A stretch of DNA of 41,247 bases from an uncultured Clostridia bacterium (GCA_947175555.1 CAMWNK010000012.1:1-41247), one strand, 5' to 3'; positions 20,931 through 30,485 are shown, numbered from the stretch's first letter. Notes: generated by a model not told the origin, from the sequence alone. Program-made: numbers and translations.

Positions 20931-22415
20931 ATGGCAGAGAGTAAAGCTAAGACTAATATAAGCAACGCGCGCACCATGCCCAACAGCTTTGAGGCAGAGC
21001 AGGCGGTGCTTGCGGCTATGTTGCTTGATACGGAGGTGTGCGACAGGTTCATCCCCACGCTTGATACAGACGACTTTTATACTACGGCGGACAAGAAGAT
21101 TTTCTCCGCCATAAAGGAGCTGTTTAGCGAGGGCGGCGCGGTAGACGCGGTGGGACTTGTCAGCAGACTTAACCGTAAGGGCGAACTCGATTCCGTAGGC
21201 GGAGTAAGCGCGATAGAGAACATGGTGGATACCATACCATCTACCGCTAACGCCGATTATTATCTTTCTATAGTCAAGCGCGACAGCGCGCTGCGCACCA
21301 TTATCAGACGTTGTAACGAAGTAATCGAGAGAGCTTACTCCGACGACAATGCCGACAGCGTACGCGCCTTTGCGGAGTCTAAATTTTTCGACCTCGGCAG
21401 CGGCAGCGCGGAAGAGGGTGGATTGCAGCACATAAGCGATCCTATGAGTCAGCTTGTAAGCAAGCTGAACGACGTGTATACGCATAAGGCCACGAGCAAG
21501 GGATTGCTTACGGGATTTAATAACCTCGACGGAGTGCTCAACGGATTGCTCCCCGGGCAGATACTCGTCGTGGCGGCGCGTCCCGGTCTTGGCAAGACGT
21601 CGTTTGCGCTCAATATAGTTACCAATATCGCTGCCCGCAACGAGGGCAACGTCATGGCGGTATTCAATCTTGAGATGTCCGCCACCGAACTTGCGCAGAG
21701 GATGCTCGTCAATCTCACCAAGATAAGCATGAATAAGCTGGTCAGAGGAGAAGAGGACGGCAACGATTGGGATGACATCTGGCGCAGCGTAAGGGCTGTA
21801 AATAAGTCGGGAATATACATAGACGATACCGTAAATACTACGCCCGAGGATATATTGCACAAGTGCCGCGCGCTTCGTAAGAAACAGGGCAGGCTCGACC
21901 TTATCGTGATAGACTATCTGCAACTTATGGGTTCGTCTGTCAAGAATTCGCGCGCAAGCAAGCAGCAGGAAGTCGCCGAGATATCCAGAGGCATGAAGAT
22001 ATTGGCTAAGGAGCTCGGCGTGCCCGTCATATTGCTTTCTCAGATGTCGCGCGATATCGAGAAGAGAGAGAAGGACGATAAGACGCCTCGTCTGTCCGAC
22101 TTGAGAGAGTCGGGCGCGATAGAGCAGGACGCGGACGTAGTTATGTTTATACATCGCGCAGAGGACAGCCTCGAGACTTCTGTCAAGAACGTTGACTTGA
22201 TAATCGCCAAGCACCGTAACGGTCCTACGGATATATTGCACTTTATATTCGACGGCGACAAGATGACGTTCACGCCTACGACGCACAAGGGCAGCGCGTT
22301 CAAGAAGGTGGAGAGCGGAGAAAAAGAGGAGCAGGATTATCTGCCTTCCGCAGACGATTATATCCCGCCCGAGCCTCCTGCGGGCGTGCCGGACGACATA
22401 TATCCCGAGGAGTAA
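20931..22415 (+). CDS. dnaB: Replicative DNA helicase DnaB
   Basis: MPNSFEAEQAVLAAMLLD, VVAARPGLGKTSFALNI, IVIDYLQLM, LSDLRESGAIEQDADVVMF. ATG 20931 after AAGGAG. Confidence 0.96.
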   Translation: MAESKAKTNISNARTMPNSFEAEQAVLAAMLLDTEVCDRFIPTLDTDDFYTTADKKIFSAIKELFSEGGAVDAVGLVSRLNRKGELDSVGGVSAIENMVDTIPSTANADYYLSIVKRDSALRTIIRRCNEVIERAYSDDNADSVRAFAESKFFDLGSGSAEEGGLQHISDPMSQLVSKLNDVYTHKATSKGLLTGFNNLDGVLNGLLPGQILVVAARPGLGKTSFALNIVTNIAARNEGNVMAVFNLEMSATELAQRMLVNLTKISMNKLVRGEEDGNDWDDIWRSVRAVNKSGIYIDDTVNTTPEDILHKCRALRKKQGRLDLIVIDYLQLMGSSVKNSRASKQQEVAEISRGMKILAKELGVPVILLSQMSRDIEKREKDDKTPRLSDLRESGAIEQDADVVMFIHRAEDSLETSVKNVDLIIAKHRNGPTDILHFIFDGDKMTFTPTTHKGSAFKKVESGEKEEQDYLPSADDYIPPEPPAGVPDDIYPEE

Positions 22416-22431
22416 AAGCAATACGACAATC

Positions 22432-22466
22432 AAAGCGTCGCAGAAAGTTTTCTGCGACGCTTTTTT
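22432..22466 (+). terminator. Rho-independent terminator after dnaB
   Basis: AAAGCGTCGCAGAAA-GTT-TTCTGCGACGCTTTTTT. Confidence 0.92.
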
Positions 22467-22527
22467 AATTTAATAAGTCATTGCCAAGTCAAGGCGGGCA
22501 TATCCTAATATGACGGGAGGCGGCAAG

Positions 22528-22800
22528 ATGGCTTTTATTGACGAATTGGCGGACAAACTCGGATTGAGGCTAGGCGAGAGCGTGAGCGGCTGTAAAGTAA
22601 CAATTTACGGACGCATTGGCGTTATTGCCGAAGGACATAGGGGAGTATACTATTACGACGAGTCTGTCGTTAAGGTCAGGATTAAGGACGGTATGCTCGT
22701 AATCGAGGGCGAGGGGTTGACCATAAGCTCGGTAAGCGGACAGGAAATTGCCGTAATAGGTCGTATAGTCGGCGTAAAAATGGAAGAGGGCGCAAAGTAA
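22528..22800 (+). CDS. yqfC: Sporulation protein YqfC (YabP/YqfC family)
   Basis: Small protein KVTIYGRIGVIAEGHRGVYYYDESVVKVRIKDGMLVIEGEGLTISSVSGQEIAVIGRI; upstream of yqfD. ATG 22528 after GGAGGCGGCAAG. Confidence 0.85.
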   Translation: MAFIDELADKLGLRLGESVSGCKVTIYGRIGVIAEGHRGVYYYDESVVKVRIKDGMLVIEGEGLTISSVSGQEIAVIGRIVGVKMEEGAK

Positions 22801-22906
22801 AATGCGATTGAGTGCATACGCGGCGGCTCTGTTTTTTGTATTTAAGTTGCGGCGCAATCGCTTTGCATAGGGTAGGACATGCTGTTAAGCAATTGGGAGA
22901 GATAAT

Positions 22907-24037
22907 ATGAAATATACCGTGATATCCGTATCCGCGCATAAGATGCGGGGAATACTCAATTCATTGCACGGCAGGGGCGTGGAAATCGTGCGCGGAAGGA
23001 TAGAGGGCGAGAGATGGATATTCTCCGTTCCTCATGCCGCTACCGACACCGCAATGAAGCTGCTTGACGCGATAGATGCCGATTATACTATCATGCGCTA
23101 CGGCGGCGTCAAGAGACTTAAGTCGCTGGTGGCATTCAATATGGGATTGATTATAGCCGCGGTGTTAGCAATAATAGTTGCGGCGGTATGTTCTTTGTAC
23201 GTGTTCGGCGCAGATATCAGCGGAGAGGACGAGCTTGTGGCGCAGGCGCGCGTCGTCCTTTCAGAGCAGGGGCTGGACAAGGCAGCGGTGTCTAAGCGGG
23301 ACGTGGACGTACAAACGCTTAAGGACGCGCTCTACGCGGGAGTAGACAGGCTTGCTTTTGTGTCGGTTAAGCTGCGCGGAAGCAGGCTGAAAGTAACTAT
23401 GGTGGCTGAAAAGTCGGTACTGCCCGAGCACAAGAAATATTCTGCCATTTATGCCGAGCGAGACGGTATAGTAACATCCGTAACCGTACTCAGCGGCACG
23501 GCAATGGTAAAGGAAGGAGACAGAGTGCTCAAGGGCGATTTACTCATAGAGGGCAAGCGCGCCGTAGGCGTAGACGAGATGGGAGAAGATATATACGAGG
23601 AGTGCCCCGCGTCGGGCAGCGTAACGGCTCGCGCATGGATAAGCAGTCGCATAAGCGTCAGCGGCAGTTATACCTCTTTCGTTAGGACGGGCAATAGTGT
23701 CAAGTACAGGTACTTGACGTTTTTCGGAAAGATTATAGGCTCGGATAAAGGGTGCGAGTATGCTATGTACGAAAGAGAGGAGAGGAGCATCAAGTCTTAC
23801 TCTCTGCTTCCTTTCGATGTGGTGGAGGTGGAGTATTTCGAGACGCAGGCGAGTGTGCGCGATATAAGCGAGGGCGAGCTCGACGCCGCAATATTCGAGG
23901 AAAGCAGAAGGCTGCGCGAGACGATAGACGAGGATGCTTTGATAATTAACGACCGCAATTCTGTAAAAAGGCTGGACAATTTATATATAATAGATATATA
24001 CTATGAGATAGTAAAAGATATAGCGGAAGGCGTATGA
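22907..24037 (+). CDS. yqfD: Sporulation protein YqfD
   Basis: Single TM after about 80 aa, YqfD-like periplasmic region (RDGIVTSVTVLSGTAMVKEGDRVLKGDLLIEG); next to yqfC. Confidence 0.85.
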   Translation: MKYTVISVSAHKMRGILNSLHGRGVEIVRGRIEGERWIFSVPHAATDTAMKLLDAIDADYTIMRYGGVKRLKSLVAFNMGLIIAAVLAIIVAAVCSLYVFGADISGEDELVAQARVVLSEQGLDKAAVSKRDVDVQTLKDALYAGVDRLAFVSVKLRGSRLKVTMVAEKSVLPEHKKYSAIYAERDGIVTSVTVLSGTAMVKEGDRVLKGDLLIEGKRAVGVDEMGEDIYEECPASGSVTARAWISSRISVSGSYTSFVRTGNSVKYRYLTFFGKIIGSDKGCEYAMYEREERSIKSYSLLPFDVVEVEYFETQASVRDISEGELDAAIFEESRRLRETIDEDALIINDRNSVKRLDNLYIIDIYYEIVKDIAEGV

Positions 24038-24065
24038 GCTTGCCGCTTGAGCGATACGGAGGAAT

Positions 24066-25520
24066 ATGAAGTCGGAAAAAAATAAGCCGCTGCTCGAGAC
24101 CGTAATATCGGCGTTGGTGCTTTTGCCCGTCGCATTCGTTACGGTGTACGCATCCATGGCGTTTTCTCTGAGGACGGTCAACGTATTCGCTTTCGGTCAA
24201 GGCGCCGCGAGCGTATTCGTGCCGATATTCTTCGCAGTGTATTTCGTTATGATAACGTTGATGATATATATATCATACGCCGTTAAGAGTAAAGAAATAA
24301 AATGCGGATTCGTTAAAGCCGAGGGCGTGATCTTCTCTACAGTGTCGATCGCGCTTATACTTAACAGCTTTATGGTCGAGTGGATGAACTCGTTTGCTTC
24401 TCCCCTTGCCATAGTAATGTTGCTGATAGGCATACTGCTCACTCCTAAATTGGGACTTGTATCCTGTCTTACCTCGGTATTGCTTGCAGTAATTTTGGAG
24501 TGCCCCGTATCCTATCTGCTTACGCCGTCGGGTTTCAGTCTCGGCTCGTTGCTGGGCAGCGTGGACGCATTCGTGGCGGCATTCTTCGTCGCATTCTTGT
24601 TAAGGGGTAGGAAGCTGAGTAGATTCAGCCTCACGTGGGGTACGCTTGCTATAGCGGTGTGCACTTCTTTTATCGGTGGATTGCTTTCTCTTGCCGATTC
24701 GGTCAGCATAGGTTCATTCTTCAACGGTTATTTCAGCAGCGTGCTCGGCAACGTGGTGTCGGTATGTCTGTTTACTGCGATATTGCCTATTTACGAGAGC
24801 GTTACGCGCATCTGGACCGACTTTAAGCTGGCGGAGCTGTGCAGTCTCAATCAGCCTATACTCAAGCAGATGAGCGAGGAGGCCCCCGGTACATTCAGCC
24901 ACGAGCTTACCGTTGCCAATCTTGCAGAGGCTTGCGCGAGCGATATAGGGCTCAATCCCTATCTTGCAAGAGCATGCGCCTATTATCATGACATAGGCAA
25001 ACTTAACGATCCTCAGTTTTTCAGCGAAAATCAGAAAGGTTATAACCCTCACGACGACCTCATTCCCGAGGTGAGCGTAGCCAAGATACGTAAGCATACG
25101 CGCGACGGCTATGAGATGTGTAAGAAATATAAGTTCCCCGACGAGGTGTGCAAGGCGGCATTGGAGCATCACGGCAATACGCCTATCATGTTCTTCTATA
25201 TGAAAGCGAAAAAGTTGGGCGGCAACGTCGATATATCGGAGTTCAGATACGATTGTCCCACCCCCACGACCAAGTATTCCGCGATAGTCATGCTGTGCGA
25301 TATATGCGAATCCATGTCGCGCGCAAGACCTCCCGAGACGATAGAACAGCTTGAGGCGAGCGTTGCGGGAGTTATTAAGGATAAACTTACCGACGGTCAG
25401 TTCGATAAGTGCGATATCACTATATCGGAATTGCAAACTATCAAGGCTACGATAGTCAAGGTCATACCTGCCATATTGCATAAGCGTATCGATTACGCTA
25501 AAGCCAAGGAGGAGAGATGA
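24066..25520 (+). CDS. 7TM-HD domain phosphohydrolase, PgpH/YqfF-like, apparently without the extracellular 7TMR-HDED domain
   Basis: Multi-TM region followed by HD: PGTFSHELTVANLAEACASDIGLNPYLARACAYYHDIGKLNDPQFFSENQ..ALEHHGN; 484 aa, next to yqfD and ybeY. Confidence 0.88.
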   Translation: MKSEKNKPLLETVISALVLLPVAFVTVYASMAFSLRTVNVFAFGQGAASVFVPIFFAVYFVMITLMIYISYAVKSKEIKCGFVKAEGVIFSTVSIALILNSFMVEWMNSFASPLAIVMLLIGILLTPKLGLVSCLTSVLLAVILECPVSYLLTPSGFSLGSLLGSVDAFVAAFFVAFLLRGRKLSRFSLTWGTLAIAVCTSFIGGLLSLADSVSIGSFFNGYFSSVLGNVVSVCLFTAILPIYESVTRIWTDFKLAELCSLNQPILKQMSEEAPGTFSHELTVANLAEACASDIGLNPYLARACAYYHDIGKLNDPQFFSENQKGYNPHDDLIPEVSVAKIRKHTRDGYEMCKKYKFPDEVCKAALEHHGNTPIMFFYMKAKKLGGNVDISEFRYDCPTPTTKYSAIVMLCDICESMSRARPPETIEQLEASVAGVIKDKLTDGQFDKCDITISELQTIKATIVKVIPAILHKRIDYAKAKEER

Positions 25521-26005
25521 GCGATAAGGGCGTATTCGTCTACAACGACGTAAATGCCGAGCCTTACGGCTCAGACTTTTTTGAGGATATTTACCGCTCT
25601 GCGCTCAAAGAGCTTAAGCTGCCCGATGACTTTATTGTGGAGCTGAGCATTACTTCCGCCGATTTTATTCGGACTATCAATGCGGACAAGCGCGGTATCG
25701 ATAAAGTTACTGACGTGCTCAGCTTCCCTTCTTGCGAATTTATTTTTCCTTACCATAAGAAGTATTACGATGCTTTGTCGGACCCCTATTACGGCAGAGT
25801 CATGCTCGGCGAGATATTGATATGCCGCAGCAGAGCGGAAGAGCAGGCGGAGGAATACGGACACAGTCTCGATAGGGAGATGGGCTTCCTCTTCGCGCAC
25901 GGACTGATGCATTTGTTCGGCTACGACCATGTCGACGACAGACAGGAGAGCGAGATGACGTCCAAGGTCGAGAGCACGCTCTCGCGAATAGGATTGGTGA
26001 GATAA
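25517..26005 (+). CDS. ybeY: Endoribonuclease YbeY (rRNA maturation)
   Basis: TDVLSFPS, LGEILIC, HGLMHLFGYDH zinc motif. Confidence 0.93.
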   Translation: MSDKGVFVYNDVNAEPYGSDFFEDIYRSALKELKLPDDFIVELSITSADFIRTINADKRGIDKVTDVLSFPSCEFIFPYHKKYYDALSDPYYGRVMLGEILICRSRAEEQAEEYGHSLDREMGFLFAHGLMHLFGYDHVDDRQESEMTSKVESTLSRIGLVR

Positions 26006-26898
26006 TGAAGAGCGGATTTATCGCAGTTATGGGCAGGCCCAACGCAGGCAAATCTACGCTTATCAATACAATGGTGGGCGAGAAAGTATCTATCGTATCT
26101 CATAAGCCGCAGACTACCCGCAATAAGATACTCGGCATTATCAACGGCGAGGGATATCAGGCGATATTTATCGACACTCCCGGGTTGCACAAGGCTAAAA
26201 ACGCGCTGTCCGAGTACATGATGAAGAGCGCGGAGAGCGCGCTCGACGGCGTAGACGCGGTTATTTATATGATAGCGTGCGACAAGGGCATTGATAAGTA
26301 CGATAAGGATAGGATAGCTAATCTGTCGGCATCTTCCACACCTATAATAGTCGCGATCAATAAGTGCGACGTAGTGGATAAGCAAGTCGTGCCTCAGCGT
26401 ATAGAGGAGCTGAGCGAGATTAAGAACACGACTGCCGTCATGCCAATCAGCGCGCGTACAGGCAAGGGCGTGGATGCGCTTGTCGATTTACTCGTAGGGC
26501 TGCTGCCGGAAGGCGATAAGTACTTTGACGACGATGCTTATACCGATAAGAGTCTGCGCTTTATGGCGTGCGAGATAATCAGAGAGAAATCGCTGTACAA
26601 CTTAAGCGAAGAGGTGCCTTACGGAATAGGCGTGAGCATAAATAAATTCAGCGTCAACGAGCGCGGCGTTACGGAAATAGACGCGGACATCGTGTGCGAA
26701 AAGAAGGCTCATAAACCCATAATTATAGGCAAGGGCGGAGCTATGCTCAAGAAGATTGCTTCCGCCGCGCGTTATGAACTTGAAAAGCTCGTAGACGGCA
26801 AAGTTTATCTTACGCTGTGGGTGAGGGTTAAAGAGGATTGGCGCGACAGCGGTTTTATGCTCAATCAGCTGGGATACAATCCCAAAGATATCAATTAA
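26005..26898 (+). CDS. era: GTPase Era
   Basis: VMGRPNAGKSTLINTMVGEKVSIVSHKPQTTRNKILGI, DTPGLH, NKCD, C-terminal KH. Confidence 0.96.
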   Translation: MKSGFIAVMGRPNAGKSTLINTMVGEKVSIVSHKPQTTRNKILGIINGEGYQAIFIDTPGLHKAKNALSEYMMKSAESALDGVDAVIYMIACDKGIDKYDKDRIANLSASSTPIIVAINKCDVVDKQVVPQRIEELSEIKNTTAVMPISARTGKGVDALVDLLVGLLPEGDKYFDDDAYTDKSLRFMACEIIREKSLYNLSEEVPYGIGVSINKFSVNERGVTEIDADIVCEKKAHKPIIIGKGGAMLKKIASAARYELEKLVDGKVYLTLWVRVKEDWRDSGFMLNQLGYNPKDIN

Positions 26899-26974
26899 GC
26901 GTCCGCGTTAGACGCGTTTCGTCATAGAGGTATAAATTTTCGCTCAATGCGCATATTATCCTCGGAGGCGGACT

Positions 26975-27070
26975 ATGAAAGGTGTTCAGGATACGCTGTG
27001 GGATTTATTTAAGAATACAGGCGATATCAAGTATTATATGATGTATAAGGCTATAAAGAGGGGAGAGTAA
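26975..27070 (+). CDS. yqzL: YqzL-like small protein (31 aa), missed by the ORF track
   Basis: MKGVQDTLWDLFKNTGDIKYYMMYKAIKRGE* with GGAGGCG SD; W-x-LF-x-TG-x-I-x-Y pattern and conserved position between era and recO. Confidence 0.8.
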   Translation: MKGVQDTLWDLFKNTGDIKYYMMYKAIKRGE

Positions 27071-27106
27071 ACAGTTGATTCTCTCCTTTGCCTTAAAAAG
27101 GAGATT

Positions 27107-27652
27107 ATGGATACCCTTACCTTGGATTGTCTGTGCCTTAAGAGCGTCAACTGGAGCGAGAGCGACAGGATAGTTACGCTTTACGCTGTAGACACGGGCA
27201 AGATTTCCGCAAAGGTCAAGGGCTGCAGGAAAGCAGGCGCAAAGCTCGCCGCAGCGGCCTCGCCGCTCAATTTCGGAAGATATTATCTCACCGCTGTTAA
27301 AAACAAATATACGGTTACGGGGTGCGATATTTACGATACTTTTTTTGATATCGGCAATGATATCGAGAGGTATTACGCAGCCTGCGTAGTGATAGAATTT
27401 ATCGATAAAACTCAGCCCGATTACGATTACAATAATGACCTTATGATAGCATCTCTCGACGCGCTCAAGCGACTTTGCTGCCGCAAGGACGATTCGCAAG
27501 ATATAGTTGCAGATTTTCTTACCGACGCGTTGCGGCATATAGGCTATGCCTGCGAGAGAGGTTCTCTGCGCAGATTGGGCAACTTCCTTTACCTCAAGAC
27601 GGACGTCGTGCTGTCTTCGCTTAAAGGCTATCTGTCAATGATAGGCAAATAG
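27107..27652 (+). CDS. recO: DNA repair protein RecO, short form
   Basis: Downstream of era; LDCLCLKSVNWSESDRIVTLYAVDTGKISAKVKGCRKAGAKLAAAASPLNFGRYYL (OB-fold). 181 aa only. Confidence 0.85.
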   Translation: MDTLTLDCLCLKSVNWSESDRIVTLYAVDTGKISAKVKGCRKAGAKLAAAASPLNFGRYYLTAVKNKYTVTGCDIYDTFFDIGNDIERYYAACVVIEFIDKTQPDYDYNNDLMIASLDALKRLCCRKDDSQDIVADFLTDALRHIGYACERGSLRRLGNFLYLKTDVVLSSLKGYLSMIGK

Positions 27653-27694
27653 CCCGATTTTGTTAAATAAATGCCTTTACGTCAGTCTAAATTC

Positions 27695-27723
27695 TTGTAT
27701 TTTAAGCGGATATAAAGTATAAT
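27695..27723 (+). promoter_or_regulatory. Promoter of ppdK
   Basis: TTGTAT-N17-TATAAT, flanked by a 9 bp inverted repeat. Confidence 0.65.
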
Positions 27724-27754
27724 AAATTCAAGAATTTTTATCACGGAGGCAATA

Positions 27755-30421
27755 ATGTCTAAGAAGTATGTTTATTTGTTCAAAGAAGCGGACGGCGATA
27801 ACAAGGCTTTGTTCGGCGGTAAAGGCGCCAACCTTGCCAAGATGACGTCTTGGGGAATGCCTGTTCCTCCCGGATTCACTATCACCACCGAGGCTTGTAC
27901 TAAGTATTATGACGACGGCGAAGTGCTCGCAAACGAAGTTGTCGAAGAGATTTTCAACGCGCTCGAGAGAGTTGAAAAGGATGTAAATAAGAAGTTCGGC
28001 GACGAGAAGAATCCTTTCCTCGTATCCGTACGTTCGGGTGCTCGCGCATCCATGCCCGGCATGATGGACACAATCCTCAACCTCGGTCTCAACGACGTAT
28101 CGGTCAAGGGACTTGCCAATAAGACGGACAACCCCCGTTTTGCTTACGATTGCTACCGCAGATTCATTCAGATGTTCTCCGACGTAGTTATGGGCGTGCC
28201 CAAGTCGGAATTCGAGAAAATTATCGACGAGCTTAAAGAAGAGAAGGGCGTAAAGCTCGATACCGAGCTCACGGCAGAGGATTTGCAGGCGCTTATTGCT
28301 AAGTTTAAGTCTGTATATAAGAAGGCGATGAAGCAGGACTTCCCTCAAGATCCCAAGGTACAGCTCACAGAGGCGGTCAAGGCCGTATTCCGCAGCTGGA
28401 ACAACCCCCGCGCTATCGTATACCGCAGGATGAACGATATCCCCGGCAGCTGGGGCACGGCAGTCAACGTGCAGTCGATGGTATTCGGCAACATGGGCGA
28501 GACCTCGGGCACGGGCGTGGCGTTTACCCGCGATCCCTCCACGGGAGAGAAGAAGCTCTACGGCGAATATCTTATGAACGCGCAGGGCGAGGACGTCGTT
28601 GCAGGTATCCGTACCCCTAATTCAATAGATCACCTGGCACAGACCAATCTTGCCGTATACAATCAGTTCGTAGCCATAGCCGATACTCTTGAGAAAGAGA
28701 ATAAGGATATGCAGGATATGGAGTTCACTATCGAAGAGGGCAGACTTTATATGTTGCAGACGCGTAACGGTAAGAGAACCGCAAGGGCGGCAATCAAGAT
28801 AGCTTGCGACCTCGTCGACGAAGGCATGATTAGCAAGGAAGAGGCTTTGCTCAAGATAGAGCCCAAGCAGCTCGACGCGCTTTTGCACCCTCAGTTCGAC
28901 GCGTCTATACTCAAGAACATTAAGCATATTTCTTCGGGACTTCCCGCATCTCCCGGCGCAGCTTGCGGTAAGGTCGCTTTCAGCGCGGAAGAAGCTGTAG
29001 AGCGCGTTAAGAACGGCGAGAAAGTTATTCTTGTAAGACTCGAGACTTCTCCCGAGGATATCGAGGGCATGTACGCTGCCGAAGGTATCTTGACTGCAAG
29101 AGGCGGTATGACTTCTCACGCAGCCGTCGTTGCAAGAGGTATGGGCGAGTGCTGCGTTGCAGGTTGCCCCGACCTTAAGATTAACGAAAAGACCAAGACT
29201 CTGCACATCGGTTCGCAGAAGTTCACTACCGAGGATTATATCTCCCTCGACGGTTCTACAGGATATATCTACGGCACAGCGTTGCCTACCATTAACGCAG
29301 AGGTTACAGGCGACTTCGCAAGGATTATGAGCTGGGCAGACGAGTGCCGCGCATTGCAGGTAAGGACCAATGCCGATACCCCTCACGACGCCGCTCAGGC
29401 TGTTACTTTCGGAGCCGAGGGCATCGGACTTTGCCGTACAGAGCACATGTTCTTTGCCGAAGACAGAATTACTGCCGTGCGCGAGATGATAGTGAGCAAG
29501 ACGGTGGAAGAGCGTAAAGTAGCTTTGGACAAGCTGCTGCCTATGCAGAGAAGCGACTTCCTTGGCATATATAAGGCCATGAAGGGAAGACCTGTTACTA
29601 TCCGCTTCCTCGATCCCCCGCTCCACGAGTTCGTACCCAATAAGCCCGAGGAAATCAAAGAGCTGGCAGGCGTAATGAACATACCCGTAAAGGATCTCGA
29701 GGCTACAATATCCAACCTGCATGAGTCCAATCCTATGATGGGACACAGAGGTTGCCGCCTTAGCATCACCTATCCCGAGATAGCCGAGATGCAGACCAGA
29801 GCGGTCATTGAGGCAGCTATCGAGGCAAGCAAGGACGGCATCAACGTAGTTCCCGAGATAATGATACCTCTCGTAGGCGACGTAAAAGAGCTTAAGTTTG
29901 TCAAGAAAGTCGTAGTCGACACCGCCGAGAAGGTCATGGCAGAGAAGAAGATTAAACTCGTATACCACATCGGCACGATGATTGAGATACCCAGAGCCGC
30001 GCTTACCGCTGACGATATCGCGCAGGAAGCGGAGTTCTTCTCCTTCGGTACCAACGACCTTACCCAGATGACTTACGGATTCAGCCGCGACGACGCAGGT
30101 AAGTTCCTCGGTTGCTATTACGAGAACAAGATTTTCGAGTCCGATCCTTTCGCTAAGCTCGATCAAGTAGGCGTTGGCAAGCTGGTCAAGATTGCTATCG
30201 ATTTGGGCAAAAAGACTCGTCCCGACATCAAGCTCGGTATTTGCGGAGAGCACGGCGGAGATCCTTCTACCATAGAGTTCTGCCACAATGCGGGATTGTC
30301 GTACGTCTCTTGCTCGCCTTTCCGTGTGCCGATAGCTCGTCTTGCCGCAGCTCAGGCTAATATCCTCAATCCTCGCAAGAAGCCTCTCGATATGGCTACC
30401 AGATACGTGGAAGAGGACTAA
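27755..30421 (+). CDS. ppdK: Pyruvate, phosphate dikinase
   Basis: FGGKGANLAKMTSWGMPVPPGFTITTEAC, GGMTSHAAVVARGMGECCVAGC, TNDLTQMTYGFSRDDAGKFL. Confidence 0.97.
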   Translation: MSKKYVYLFKEADGDNKALFGGKGANLAKMTSWGMPVPPGFTITTEACTKYYDDGEVLANEVVEEIFNALERVEKDVNKKFGDEKNPFLVSVRSGARASMPGMMDTILNLGLNDVSVKGLANKTDNPRFAYDCYRRFIQMFSDVVMGVPKSEFEKIIDELKEEKGVKLDTELTAEDLQALIAKFKSVYKKAMKQDFPQDPKVQLTEAVKAVFRSWNNPRAIVYRRMNDIPGSWGTAVNVQSMVFGNMGETSGTGVAFTRDPSTGEKKLYGEYLMNAQGEDVVAGIRTPNSIDHLAQTNLAVYNQFVAIADTLEKENKDMQDMEFTIEEGRLYMLQTRNGKRTARAAIKIACDLVDEGMISKEEALLKIEPKQLDALLHPQFDASILKNIKHISSGLPASPGAACGKVAFSAEEAVERVKNGEKVILVRLETSPEDIEGMYAAEGILTARGGMTSHAAVVARGMGECCVAGCPDLKINEKTKTLHIGSQKFTTEDYISLDGSTGYIYGTALPTINAEVTGDFARIMSWADECRALQVRTNADTPHDAAQAVTFGAEGIGLCRTEHMFFAEDRITAVREMIVSKTVEERKVALDKLLPMQRSDFLGIYKAMKGRPVTIRFLDPPLHEFVPNKPEEIKELAGVMNIPVKDLEATISNLHESNPMMGHRGCRLSITYPEIAEMQTRAVIEAAIEASKDGINVVPEIMIPLVGDVKELKFVKKVVVDTAEKVMAEKKIKLVYHIGTMIEIPRAALTADDIAQEAEFFSFGTNDLTQMTYGFSRDDAGKFLGCYYENKIFESDPFAKLDQVGVGKLVKIAIDLGKKTRPDIKLGICGEHGGDPSTIEFCHNAGLSYVSCSPFRVPIARLAAAQANILNPRKKPLDMATRYVEED

Positions 30422-30452
30422 TCAATTTAATAATCGATTAATAACCGATATG

Positions 30453-30485
30453 ACGGACCTCGCTGAAAGGCGAGGTCTGTTTTTC
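30453..30485 (+). terminator. Rho-independent terminator after ppdK
   Basis: GGACCTCGC-TGAAAG-GCGAGGTCT-GTTTTT. Confidence 0.88.

Noticed and set aside
20913-22433. 506 aa minus-strand ORF antisense to dnaB
   Set aside because: Low-complexity Arg/Leu/Tyr-rich translation typical of a stop-poor antisense frame; dnaB on the plus strand is unambiguous.
28622-30286. 554 aa minus-strand ORF antisense to ppdK
   Set aside because: Antisense artefact of codon usage; ppdK is clear and no SD or family motif supports the ORF.
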